A DNA stretch of 64,000 nt from the NCBI GenBank assembly GCA_035222895.1, contig JAVYIG010002741.1, forward strand, positions 1 to 64,000, written 5' to 3'. Positions within the stretch are counted from its first letter, which is position 1, and each line of letters begins with the position of its first letter. The position numbers and the translations under genes are program-made. Under the pieces are notes generated by a model that was given only the letters and a program-made list of their open reading frames with translations, ran no database searches and was not told the origin of the DNA. The stretch comes from Strongylocentrotus droebachiensis (taxonomy: Eukaryota > Echinodermata > Echinoidea > Camarodonta > Strongylocentrotidae). Below are positions 55,639-64,000 of this stretch, one piece after another.

Positions 55639-56870
55639 ATGGACCAGTCTTTTGTATATGAAAAAGATTTCTTAAAGCATCCTAAGCTAAGCATTTTTAC
55701 AATGGAACTCGCGTCGCAATTTGGTGATTATGTCCGCATATTTAGCGCTGATAATAAGAACAAGGTAAAGGTTGGCAACCATACCTTGGCCGTTGATTGC
55801 CGAACTGCCATTAACTGTTTTTTTCCCAATTGATGACCGTCCCGTATATTTTGACCACGATTTTCCTACACCCGGGTATTTGTTGACTCCCTCTGGGTAC
55901 TGTGAGCTAGAGCCTGCTAGAGGCACTACCAAGGACCAGCTTGGTAGAGAGCATTTTGTGTGGCAAAGAGCTCTCAAGCGACCGTCTTCATTCGAAGTCC
56001 GCATTCGATTATTAATATAGCGGCTTACATGAACTATTTGAATGTGATCCTGAGCAAGCCTCTGCCTGCTCCGTCGAGCGAGTCCGTCCTTGTTCTCGTT
56101 ATTGACGGGGGCCCGGACTTTAACGTAAACCCTTCCGTCAATGAGTTTTACTACGCGAGGTTTTTCCGTGACCAAAACCTAGACGCGCTGCTTGTTACGT
56201 CATATTGTCCGGGATACTTTGCGTTAAACCCGGTGGTGTATTTATGGGCTCCCTGTACCTGTGCGCTCGCATCATCGTACTTGCCATCCACACTACCTGG
56301 TGAGGATAAAGCTCCATGCTCACAGACAGGCCTGTCTGAGGAGGAGCGATAGGGTTTTCGATGCAGCAATGGCGCTTTTGAAGGATCAATATTGGTCCGA
56401 TGTTAGCTTTGCACAGCGGCGCGTTGATGTTCCATGCGAGAGGAGTGAGGCGCCTCCCAATCTGTATGGTCGCGACTATGATCGTGTTAAGGATGTTCCC
56501 AGTGGTTCATTGAAGAAGTTGAAGGACAATCCCGATATCAATCAGGATTATCTCTTTGCTGCCAGGCATATGGACCGTCGCATTGGCATGATTCTTTTTT
56601 CAAAGCATAGCGACTGCGCTCACTGCTTGCGCCATCCCCCGAACTGCTCCTGATGTCAGCAGTCAGGAACTTTCCGTCCCCATCCCCTGGCCAGGAGGAA
56701 GGTCATTTTAACACATATTGCGAGTCGGGTCAGCAACCGTTTTGCCCGCCTTGCGAGCATCTGCCGCTTTTTCATTCTGAGGGATTTGGACGCTGTGATC
56801 GCGACGGCTGCAAATATGTTTTTACGAGCAAGAAGGATGTGACCGATTAAAATTAATCGTCCTGGACGCG
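55639..56870 (+). pseudogene. DDE transposase-like gene with C-terminal zinc finger, broken
   Basis: Segments in order: VRIFSADNKNKVKVGNHTLA (first-Asp region of the ADDKxKVxxG type), VLVLVIDGGPDFN (second Asp), FALNPVVYLWAPC (a NPVEYLW-like third motif), then DYDRVKDV and ARHMDRRIGMI, and finally GRCDRDGCKYVFTSKKDVTD, a C2H2-like finger. Several frame breaks show it is inactive. A worn relative lies at 49.3-49.7 kb. Its superfamily is not determined. Confidence 0.55.
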
Positions 56871-56879
56871 CACGAACGC

Positions 56880-57403
56880 TAGTTGGAATAAATTTGGCTT
56901 CCCTAACAAGTCAAGCTGGGAAAGTTGTCGGAAGGAATTTCCTGCACACACACAAGGATGTGGATCAATTCTTTTCATGCATCTCTACACACCTGGAAAA
57001 AAACAGCATCACTACATTTCCAAAGCTACTGAAAGCCATCCCTGCCTCATTCCAACGCTTTGACAGTATGACAACTGCGCAGCGAATCCTACACATCTTC
57101 AATGTCCACGACTGGCTTCTGCCCCATCAACACAGTATGGCCTATCACAGCAAGCCACACATCTTCAAATTCATGCTGGATCAAGCCGGGAAAGCCATAC
57201 TCAAAACCAAAGATTATTCAACATCTCCACATTGGTGCAACACAACAGGCTTGACCTGCATACTGTCATCGCTTCCAGATGGACAACCCAGGCTGGTGAA
57301 CAAGTCATTTACAGATATCAACATTCAACAGAATTGCTATCAAGGCTACAAAGATATGCATGTTGTATATAATCCTTGGGTAAGGACACATTTTCCACGA
57401 TAG
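56880..57403 (+). pseudogene. unrecognised coding segment of the duplicated unit
   Basis: About 170 open codons encode KVVGRNFLHTHKDVDQFFSC, TTAQRILHIFNVHDWLLPHQ and DINIQQNCYQGYKDMHVVYN. It ends at TAG 57401. No known domain is seen. It has identical copies at 62246-62658 and 63790 to the window end. It could be a transposon-associated gene or its last exon. Confidence 0.4.
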
Positions 57404-57842
57404 AAGAAAAGATTGAGCATATACTACTGAAACAGTATTCATCAGAATATTACCAGCTCTTCAGCTATCCTAAATGCTAAGCTGGATTAACTTACACGAG
57501 AGTTTTTAGTTATCACAAACAAACTCACAGATTTAGAGAATTCTGTTACAATGAATTTTGACAAGTTAGCCGAAAAAGAGCAGAGAGCTTCCCAACAAGA
57601 AAGATGGCCAACAAAATCTCTAACTCCAAGACAAGCTGAGGCTTATGGAAATTTATGCTCATCAGCAGTGAGATACACAGCATCTTACACAAAATGGTGA
57701 AAAATGGTAAAAAACAATGGAGAAAATGCGAGTGGCGACATTGCCACACTCTGTGACATTTTCAGCGGTGAAAAGGTGGCAGCAACCTATGACACACAAA
57801 GAGCGAAGAAATTGATGTTGGAGGCGCCTTTTGTAGTTTAGG

Positions 57843-58136
57843 ATGCACTTAACCTGCCCGGTTGCACATTTGTTCATGGGACTTGATGTTGGCAATGGGG
57901 CGATTGAAAGAATCATCTTTCACGTACCGGATTGCCGTCGCACTCAACCGTCAGCCAAAGAGAGAACACGAGAAGACCTTCAAGATAAATCATCCATAAC
58001 CCACATCTTACAAGTAATCGAACAACTTCATGAAGCACAGCCTACCTACACCTTTGATGAAGAATGCGAAGATGAGCTCGAGAAGATCAAAGAGCAATAC
58101 ATTGACGCTATTAACTGCGCAATTGTATTTGGTTGA
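57843..58136 (+). pseudogene. unrecognised short ORF of the duplicated unit
   Basis: 97 codons: MHLTCPVAHLFMGLDVGNGA then a charged C-terminal half (TFDEECEDELEKIKEQYIDA). Identical copy at 63098-63391. Followed by a worn copy of the HECT fragment's last residues at 58230-58310. Confidence 0.3.
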
Positions 58137-58229
58137 AAAAGTAGAAGCCAGATTGTATAACAAACGTCAGGATTTCAGCATGGTGTTATTTGTTTGAAGG
58201 ATGCTATGGAGAAGTTATATGAGTTTAAT

Positions 58230-58310
58230 ATGTCAATGACTCTAACGCGTTGGAGGCTTCAGTCGTGGAGAAGATCATCGGGTTGTCGGTAGGTGTTTGC
58301 TCCAGCTAAT
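58230..58310 (+). pseudogene. short HECT-fragment repeat
   Basis: Encodes VNDSNALEASVVEKIIGLSV, nearly the same as the end of the HECT-like fragment at about 54.93-55.0 kb. This ties the two regions to one repeat family. Confidence 0.55.
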
Positions 58311-58581
58311 GGTTCATTGACAGTGATTGACTGTGGTCTGTGTTTGCATTTATGTGTGAATGTTCTGTTAGACTGTGTGTCTGCGGTTGTGTGTTGTGCG
58401 ACGGCTGCAAATATGTTTTTACGAGCAAGAAGGATGTGACCGATTAAAATTAATCGTCCTGGACGCGCACGAACGCTAGTTGGAATAAATTTGGCTTCCC
58501 TAACAAGTCAAGCTGGGAAAGTTGTCGGAAGGAATTTCCTGCACACACACAAGGATGTGGATCAATTCTTTTCATGCATCT

Positions 58582-61500
58582 CGTGTTGATGGCGCTGTTT
58601 ACTACTGCTGCCACTCTCAGGATGCTCTCCTGATTTTGTGTTACTATATGTGTTTCCTGACTACTATTGCCTTCAATTTTTATATCAACATTCATTTTGG
58701 GACCTTGTCATCCTACTGGACAGTGTTTGAGTGGTTTTTCATGAATGATTAAAGCGAGATTTTAGGATATGTTTTCGACTGATTTTGCTGCACTTTCACT
58801 TGTACTGATAGCAGTGTTAAGCTACAGTACAGAGCACCTATTATGCGGAGGTTCAAAGGACTGCATTTTGAATAGCAACATTGACAAAGACTTTAACCAT
58901 TTTAGAGTCTTATGTCTGAATAGACACTGGACCGTGCATCAAAGCCCTTCAACAATGGAGACAAAGCCCATTCATGGTCTCCGATATTCAAGGTCCAGCC
59001 TGATTGCATTGAGACATTCAAGATGTGCTAAGGTCACACCATCAGCAGATGTACTATCCCTACTGAAGGAAAATGGCATTCTGAGGTATCGTGGTTGCCG
59101 AGCTGGTAACAGAGCAAGAAGGAAACAACTAGTGAGGTCAACGGGAATTGACTCTTCCAATGTTGTTATTGATGCAAATGTCGGAAATGAAACATTACAG
59201 CATGTATGTCACTGGAATGCTCGCTCACTGAGACATAAATCTCTTCTTCTTCAAGACTATGTCATCACCAACGAAGTTGATGTAATGTTTGTCACAGAGA
59301 CATGGCTGACTGAAAATGATGACGCTGTAATTGCTGAGGTAACACCACCTGGTTATACTTTCACCAATGTTCCACGCACTGGCGGTCGTGGCGGAGGTGT
59401 TGGTGCTCTGGTCAGGTCTGATCTGAAACTACATCAAGTGACTATTGATCCTCATTTTACAACATTTGAGCACTGCATTATTACAGACAAAGCTCGTTCG
59501 GTGAACTATGTTGCTGTGTACCGTCCACCACCATCCAGCACGAATGGTCTGAAAACATCTACGTTCCTCGAAGAATTTGACAGCTTCATCGATGACATGA
59601 ATCAGACTCCTGGGAAGCTACTGCTTTTAGGTGATTTGAATGTCCATTATGACTGTCCCGAGAGACCTGATGTCGCACGCGTTGTAGATACGCTGAAATC
59701 CGCAGGACTCAAGCAGTACATATCAAAGCCAACTCATCGACACGGCCATACATTGGATGTAGTGATTGCGAGGGAAGATGAGAATCTTCTCTGTTCCATA
59801 CGTACAGATCCGAGCCTCATGTCCGACCATGTAGCCGTGAGCTGCATGATCCGTGGTGAAAGACCATCTACAGATGAACGGCCACAGGAATATCGCAAAT
59901 TCAGCAACATTGATCACACGTTGTTTGCCGATGATCTTGCCAGTTTCCTTGACAATCAACCCTTGGCGGAGGATGTAAACAGTTGCGTGCTCAATCTTGA
60001 CAGAGACATGGAGCGTGTCCTGGATATCCATGCGCCTGTATGTCTCCGCACCACGCAAGTTCGTCACAGGCCAAAGTGGTACAACGAAGAAGTTGATGCT
60101 GCAAGACGTGAACGCAGAAGACAGGAGCGGAAATGGCGTAAATCCCTTAAAGTCAATCCCGATAGCGATCGATCGGCCTACTGTGAAGCTAAAGCTGCTG
60201 CAGCTGAAGCTCTGTCAAGGTCTAAACGGTTCTACTACAATGACCTGTTTTCTGAAAGTACTCCAAAGGACATGTATAGAGAACTGAAGCATCTTCTGAA
60301 TAAGAGTAAACGATTTCTCCCAGATGCTGATTCATCAGTTGGGCTTGCCTCTACATTCTGCACATTCTTCAGTGAGAAGATCAGAGACTTGCGGAGATGT
60401 ATAGATGACTTAAACGTTGACGAATTGGACAATCCAAATGGTATGGCAATCTCAGCCCCTTCATTCGTGGAGTTCCAGTTGGTCACATCAGAGGAGGTTC
60501 AGAGGCTGATCAAACGCTCACCCAACAAGACATGTCCTTTGGATCCTCTTCCAACGTGGCTCCTGAAGCGTCACCTTCCTGTTTTGCTGCCAAAGCTGAC
60601 GCATATCATCAACGCATCGTTGGCATCAGGCGATTTTCCATCATCTCTAGGTGTTGCATCTGTGACACCAGTCTTGAAGAAGCCAGTACTTGACAAAGAA
60701 AGAATGAAAAACTACAGGCCCATTTCGAACATAAGGTTTGTAGCCAAGCTTATGGAAAGAGTCGTCTCATCACAGTTAGCCAACTACTTGGAAGACAACA
60801 GCCTTGGTGATCCTAAACAGTCTGCATATAGGAAAAATCACAGTACTGAGACTGCATTGGTGAGTCTTCAGAATGATATCCTATGTGCTCTGGATGATCG
60901 GAAATGCGTCATTCTACTGTCGCTAGATATGTCATCTGCATTTGACACTCTTGACCACACGATCTTGCTGACAAGGCTTCGGGATGAATATGGTGTCTCT
61001 GGCACAGCACTGCACTGGTTTAGATCATACCTGAGCAACCGACTATCACATGTGCGAATCAGAGGAGTGAAATCACTAGACACCAGGTTGGAGTTTGGTG
61101 TCCCGCAAGGATCGGTGATGGGCCCGCTGCTCTTTACGCTCTACTCGAAACCTGTATCTGATATCCTTTACAGTCATGGCATAGGCTATCATGTATACGC
61201 CGACGATATACAGGTGTATATACAATGCGACCCTTCTAGCCAGGACTCTGTTGATCATGCTGCATGCAGACTACGGGATGCAATGAGAGATGTCTACAGG
61301 TGGATGACATCCAACAAATTGAAACTTAATCAAGACAAAACTGAGTTAGTAGTCTTTGCTTCGAAAGTCCATCAACGATTGCTCCAGAACTTCACTCTAA
61401 CTCTTCATGATGGGACTGTGATTAAACCGTCAAAGAAGCTGCGTATTCTTGGCGTCGTCTTTGACAACCTCATGCTGCCAGATGTTCACGTCTCAAATGT

Positions 61501-62245
61501 AGTCAGGACTGTCAAATATCATATCCGGAACTTATGCAGGATTAGAAAATATCTTGACGAAAGTACCACTCATGCTGCAGTCCGTGCCTTAGTTTTATCT
61601 CGTCTTGATTATTGTAACAGTTTGTTGAGTGGCACAACAGCAAAGAACATTCACCGTCTTCAGCTTCTCCAGAACCAGTCTGCACGCCTCATCTTCAAAC
61701 AACCAAAGAGCACACACACCACGCCCTTGTTGAACTCTCTGCATTGGCTTCCTATTCAACAGCGAGTGCTCTTCAAGACCTCCACCCTTGTCTTTAAGTT
61801 GTTACACAATCTCTCTCCCTCATATCTTACTGATCTCGTTCATGTTAGGCACTCCAGTTACAACCTAAGATCCAACACTCGTACAGTTTTAGATACCCCA
61901 AGGTGTCGAACCAATGCTGGTAAGCGGGCATTCATAGCCACTGCTCCAAAATCATGGAACAATCTCCCCAATTTTGTACAAACTGCTGATTCTCTAATGA
62001 CTTTCAAAAAACACCTCAAAACACACTTGTTTAACTAATGCCCGCTTACCAGCACTTGTTCTTGCTCTTCTATTACCTGTCTTACCCTTTATTTTGTTCA
62101 TTCCTATATTGTTACATACATGTCTGTTGTTAAGCATCTTTCTATTTTTTTAATTGTTCATTGTATATGTTAATTAAGCGCTTTGTATCTACTTGTAGAA
62201 AAGGCGCTATACAAATGTTCATTATTATTATTATTATTATTACAC
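58582..62245 (+). mobile_element. CR1/L2-like LINE, nearly full length
   Basis: A 3,664-bp insertion in tandem copy 2 with a 5' leader of about 190 bp, one long ORF, and a short 3' UTR ending GGCGCTATACAAATGTTCAT then (ATT)n. The empty site in copies 1 and 3 lets its edges be read exactly. At most one base (T) could be a target duplication. No separate ORF1 is seen. Confidence 0.88.
58769..62038 (+). CDS. LINE ORF2-type protein: AP endonuclease and reverse transcriptase
   Basis: A 1,089-residue uninterrupted ORF. An APE-type endonuclease spans about residues 145-360 (HWNARSLRHKS, FVTETWL, LLLGDLNVHYD, LMSDHVAVS). The reverse transcriptase spans about 600-870, with YRPISNIRFVAKLMERVV, QSAYRKNHSTETALVSLQND, LSLDMSSAFDTLDH, FGVPQGSVMGPLLF and the catalytic YADD at residues 810-813. 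A C-terminal region follows (LDYCNSLLSGT, LHWLPIQQRV) and the ORF ends TAA. In this family the protein nicks target DNA and primes reverse transcription there. All catalytic motifs look intact, so it may be a recently active copy. The first ATG is taken by length; a start a little downstream is possible. Confidence 0.93.
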   Translation: MFSTDFAALSLVLIAVLSYSTEHLLCGGSKDCILNSNIDKDFNHFRVLCLNRHWTVHQSPSTMETKPIHGLRYSRSSLIALRHSRCAKVTPSADVLSLLKENGILRYRGCRAGNRARRKQLVRSTGIDSSNVVIDANVGNETLQHVCHWNARSLRHKSLLLQDYVITNEVDVMFVTETWLTENDDAVIAEVTPPGYTFTNVPRTGGRGGGVGALVRSDLKLHQVTIDPHFTTFEHCIITDKARSVNYVAVYRPPPSSTNGLKTSTFLEEFDSFIDDMNQTPGKLLLLGDLNVHYDCPERPDVARVVDTLKSAGLKQYISKPTHRHGHTLDVVIAREDENLLCSIRTDPSLMSDHVAVSCMIRGERPSTDERPQEYRKFSNIDHTLFADDLASFLDNQPLAEDVNSCVLNLDRDMERVLDIHAPVCLRTTQVRHRPKWYNEEVDAARRERRRQERKWRKSLKVNPDSDRSAYCEAKAAAAEALSRSKRFYYNDLFSESTPKDMYRELKHLLNKSKRFLPDADSSVGLASTFCTFFSEKIRDLRRCIDDLNVDELDNPNGMAISAPSFVEFQLVTSEEVQRLIKRSPNKTCPLDPLPTWLLKRHLPVLLPKLTHIINASLASGDFPSSLGVASVTPVLKKPVLDKERMKNYRPISNIRFVAKLMERVVSSQLANYLEDNSLGDPKQSAYRKNHSTETALVSLQNDILCALDDRKCVILLSLDMSSAFDTLDHTILLTRLRDEYGVSGTALHWFRSYLSNRLSHVRIRGVKSLDTRLEFGVPQGSVMGPLLFTLYSKPVSDILYSHGIGYHVYADDIQVYIQCDPSSQDSVDHAACRLRDAMRDVYRWMTSNKLKLNQDKTELVVFASKVHQRLLQNFTLTLHDGTVIKPSKKLRILGVVFDNLMLPDVHVSNVVRTVKYHIRNLCRIRKYLDESTTHAAVRALVLSRLDYCNSLLSGTTAKNIHRLQLLQNQSARLIFKQPKSTHTTPLLNSLHWLPIQQRVLFKTSTLVFKLLHNLSPSYLTDLVHVRHSSYNLRSNTRTVLDTPRCRTNAGKRAFIATAPKSWNNLPNFVQTADSLMTFKKHLKTHLFN

Positions 62246-62658
62246 ACCTGGAAAAAAACAGCATCACTACATTTCCAAAGCTACTGAAAGCCATCCCTGC
62301 CTCATTCCAACGCTTTGACAGTATGACAACTGCGCAGCGAATCCTACACATCTTCAATGTCCACGACTGGCTTCTGCCCCATCAACACAGTATGGCCTAT
62401 CACAGCAAGCCACACATCTTCAAATTCATGCTGGATCAAGCCGGGAAAGCCATACTCAAAACCAAAGATTATTCAACATCTCCACATTGGTGCAACACAA
62501 CAGGCTTGACCTGCATACTGTCATCGCTTCCAGATGGACAACCCAGGCTGGTGAACAAGTCATTTACAGATATCAACATTCAACAGAATTGCTATCAAGG
62601 CTACAAAGATATGCATGTTGTATATAATCCTTGGGTAAGGACACATTTTCCACGATAG
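62246..62658 (+). pseudogene. second copy of the unrecognised coding segment
   Basis: From ACACACCTGG on it is identical in reading to the copy near 57.0 kb. Its upstream part lies on the other side of the LINE (58.45-58.58 kb). Confidence 0.4.
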
Positions 62659-63652
62659 AAGAAAAGATTGAGCATATACTACTGAAACAGTATTCATCAG
62701 AATATTACCAGCTCTTCAGCTATCCTAAATGCTAAGCTGGATTAACTTACACGAGAGTTTTTAGTTATCACAAACAAACTCACAGATTTAGAGAATTCTG
62801 TTACAATGAATTTTGACAAGTTAGCCGAAAAAGAGCAGAGAGCTTCCCAACAAGAAAGATGGCCAACAAAATCTCTAACTCCAAGACAAGCTGAGGCTTA
62901 TGGAAATTTATGCTCATCAGCAGTGAGATACACAGCATCTTACACAAAATGGTGAAAAATGGTAAAAAACAATGGAGAAAATGCGAGTGGCGACATTGCC
63001 ACACTCTGTGACATTTTCAGCGGTGAAAAGGTGGCAGCAACCTATGACACACAAAGAGCGAAGAAATTGATGTTGGAGGCGCCTTTTGTAGTTTAGGATG
63101 CACTTAACCTGCCCGGTTGCACATTTGTTCATGGGACTTGATGTTGGCAATGGGGCGATTGAAAGAATCATCTTTCACGTACCGGATTGCCGTCGCACTC
63201 AACCGTCAGCCAAAGAGAGAACACGAGAAGACCTTCAAGATAAATCATCCATAACCCACATCTTACAAGTAATCGAACAACTTCATGAAGCACAGCCTAC
63301 CTACACCTTTGATGAAGAATGCGAAGATGAGCTCGAGAAGATCAAAGAGCAATACATTGACGCTATTAACTGCGCAATTGTATTTGGTTGAAAAAGTAGA
63401 AGCCAGATTGTATAACAAACGTCAGGATTTCAGCATGGTGTTATTTGTTTGAAGGATGCTATGGAGAAGTTATATGAGTTTAATATGTCAATGACTCTAA
63501 CGCGTTGGAGGCTTCAGTCGTGGAGAAGATCATCGGGTTGTCGGTAGGTGTTTGCTCCAGCTAATGGTTCATTGACAGTGATTGACTGTGGTCTGTGTTT
63601 GCATTTATGTGTGAATTTTCTGTTAGACTGTGTGTCTGCGGTTGTGTGTTGT

Positions 63653-64000
63653 GCGACGGCTGCAAATATGTTTTTACGAGCAAGAAGGATGTGACCGATT
63701 AAAATTAATCGTCCTGGACGCGCACGAACGCTAGTTGGAATAAATTTGGCTTCCCTAACAAGTCAAGCTGGGAAAGTTGTCGGAAGGAATTTCCTGCACA
63801 CACACAAGGATGTGGATCAATTCTTTTCATGCATCTCTACACACCTGGAAAAAAACAGCATCACTACATTTCCAAAGCTACTGAAAGCCATCCCTGCCTC
63901 ATTCCAACGCTTTGACAGTATGACAACTGCGCAGCGAATCCTACACATCTTCAATGTCCACGACTGGCTTCTGCCCCATCAACACAGTATGGCCTATCAC
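63653..64000 (+). repeat. 1,597-bp tandem duplication, copy 3 (partial)
   Basis: Repeats the start of the unit, uninterrupted at the LINE site, and continues beyond the window. Confidence 0.92.

Larger units (their letters stand above)
56801..58397 (+). repeat. 1,597-bp tandem duplication, copy 1
   Basis: Starts at GCGACGGCTGCAAATATG. It recurs at 58398 (copy 2, interrupted by a LINE) and 63653 (copy 3, running off the window). Copies 1 and 2 look almost identical, including every short ORF. Confidence 0.92.
58398..63652 (+). repeat. 1,597-bp tandem duplication, copy 2, split by a LINE
   Basis: The left part is 58398-58581 and the right part 62246-63652. The break falls after CATGCATCTC, where copy 1 continues TACACACCTGG. 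Confidence 0.92.

Noticed and set aside
59723-60067. - strand ORF of 114 residues
   Set aside because: It is a shadow of the LINE endonuclease-RT ORF.

Overview
The window is animal nuclear DNA, AT-rich, intron-rich and crowded with repeats. The repeat families point to a marine invertebrate deuterostome, most likely a sea urchin or another echinoderm. They include tRNA-derived SINEs, foldback MITEs with TA or TTAA target sites, pearl/HINE-type rolling-circle elements with a CCGT microsatellite, and a CR1/L2-like LINE. The species call is an inference.

There is one clear host gene, on the + strand at about 9.2-38.9 kb. I read it as 28 coding exons (about 1,747 codons) whose reading frame and splice phases join without a break. 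It is an HLTF/Rad5-type replication-fork remodeller with a HIRAN domain, a SNF2 ATPase, a C3HC4 RING finger and a helicase C lobe. Two features set it apart. First, there is a long acidic N-terminal extension with five 29-residue repeats. Second, four exons at 19.7-24.0 kb encode a complete SMC6-type hinge, inserted between the Walker A motif and motif Ia of the SNF2 motor. The hinge cassette is bounded by phase-2 introns on both sides, so it can be included or skipped without changing frame. This looks like exon shuffling that placed a Smc5/6 hinge inside a fork helicase. I know of no described protein with this architecture, and it is the main discovery candidate.

Layout: 0-7.1 kb is repeat DNA. 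It holds a duplicated 0.8-0.9 kb block, a palindromic MITE, a 2.7 kb element with inverted terminal repeats filled by a pyrimidine-rich minisatellite, and a GC-rich hairpin. From 7.1 to 9.2 kb lies upstream DNA with a retroelement fossil on the - strand and a MITE. From 9.2 to 38.9 kb is the HLTF-hinge gene, whose introns carry SINEs, large foldback elements, pearl-type elements and a 76-bp minisatellite that repeatedly copies an exon-intron junction. From 38.9 to about 42.5 kb is the probable 3' UTR and downstream DNA. From 44.8 to 50 kb there are decayed transposon-type coding fragments. From 50.0 to 53.6 kb there is a young non-autonomous LTR element whose interior encodes a zinc finger and a 75-bp tandem array. 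From 53.6 to 64 kb there are further mobile-element coding fragments (WWE-like, HECT-like, DDE transposase-like) and a near-identical 1.6 kb tandem duplication, one copy of which is split by a LINE with an intact 1,089-residue EN-RT ORF.
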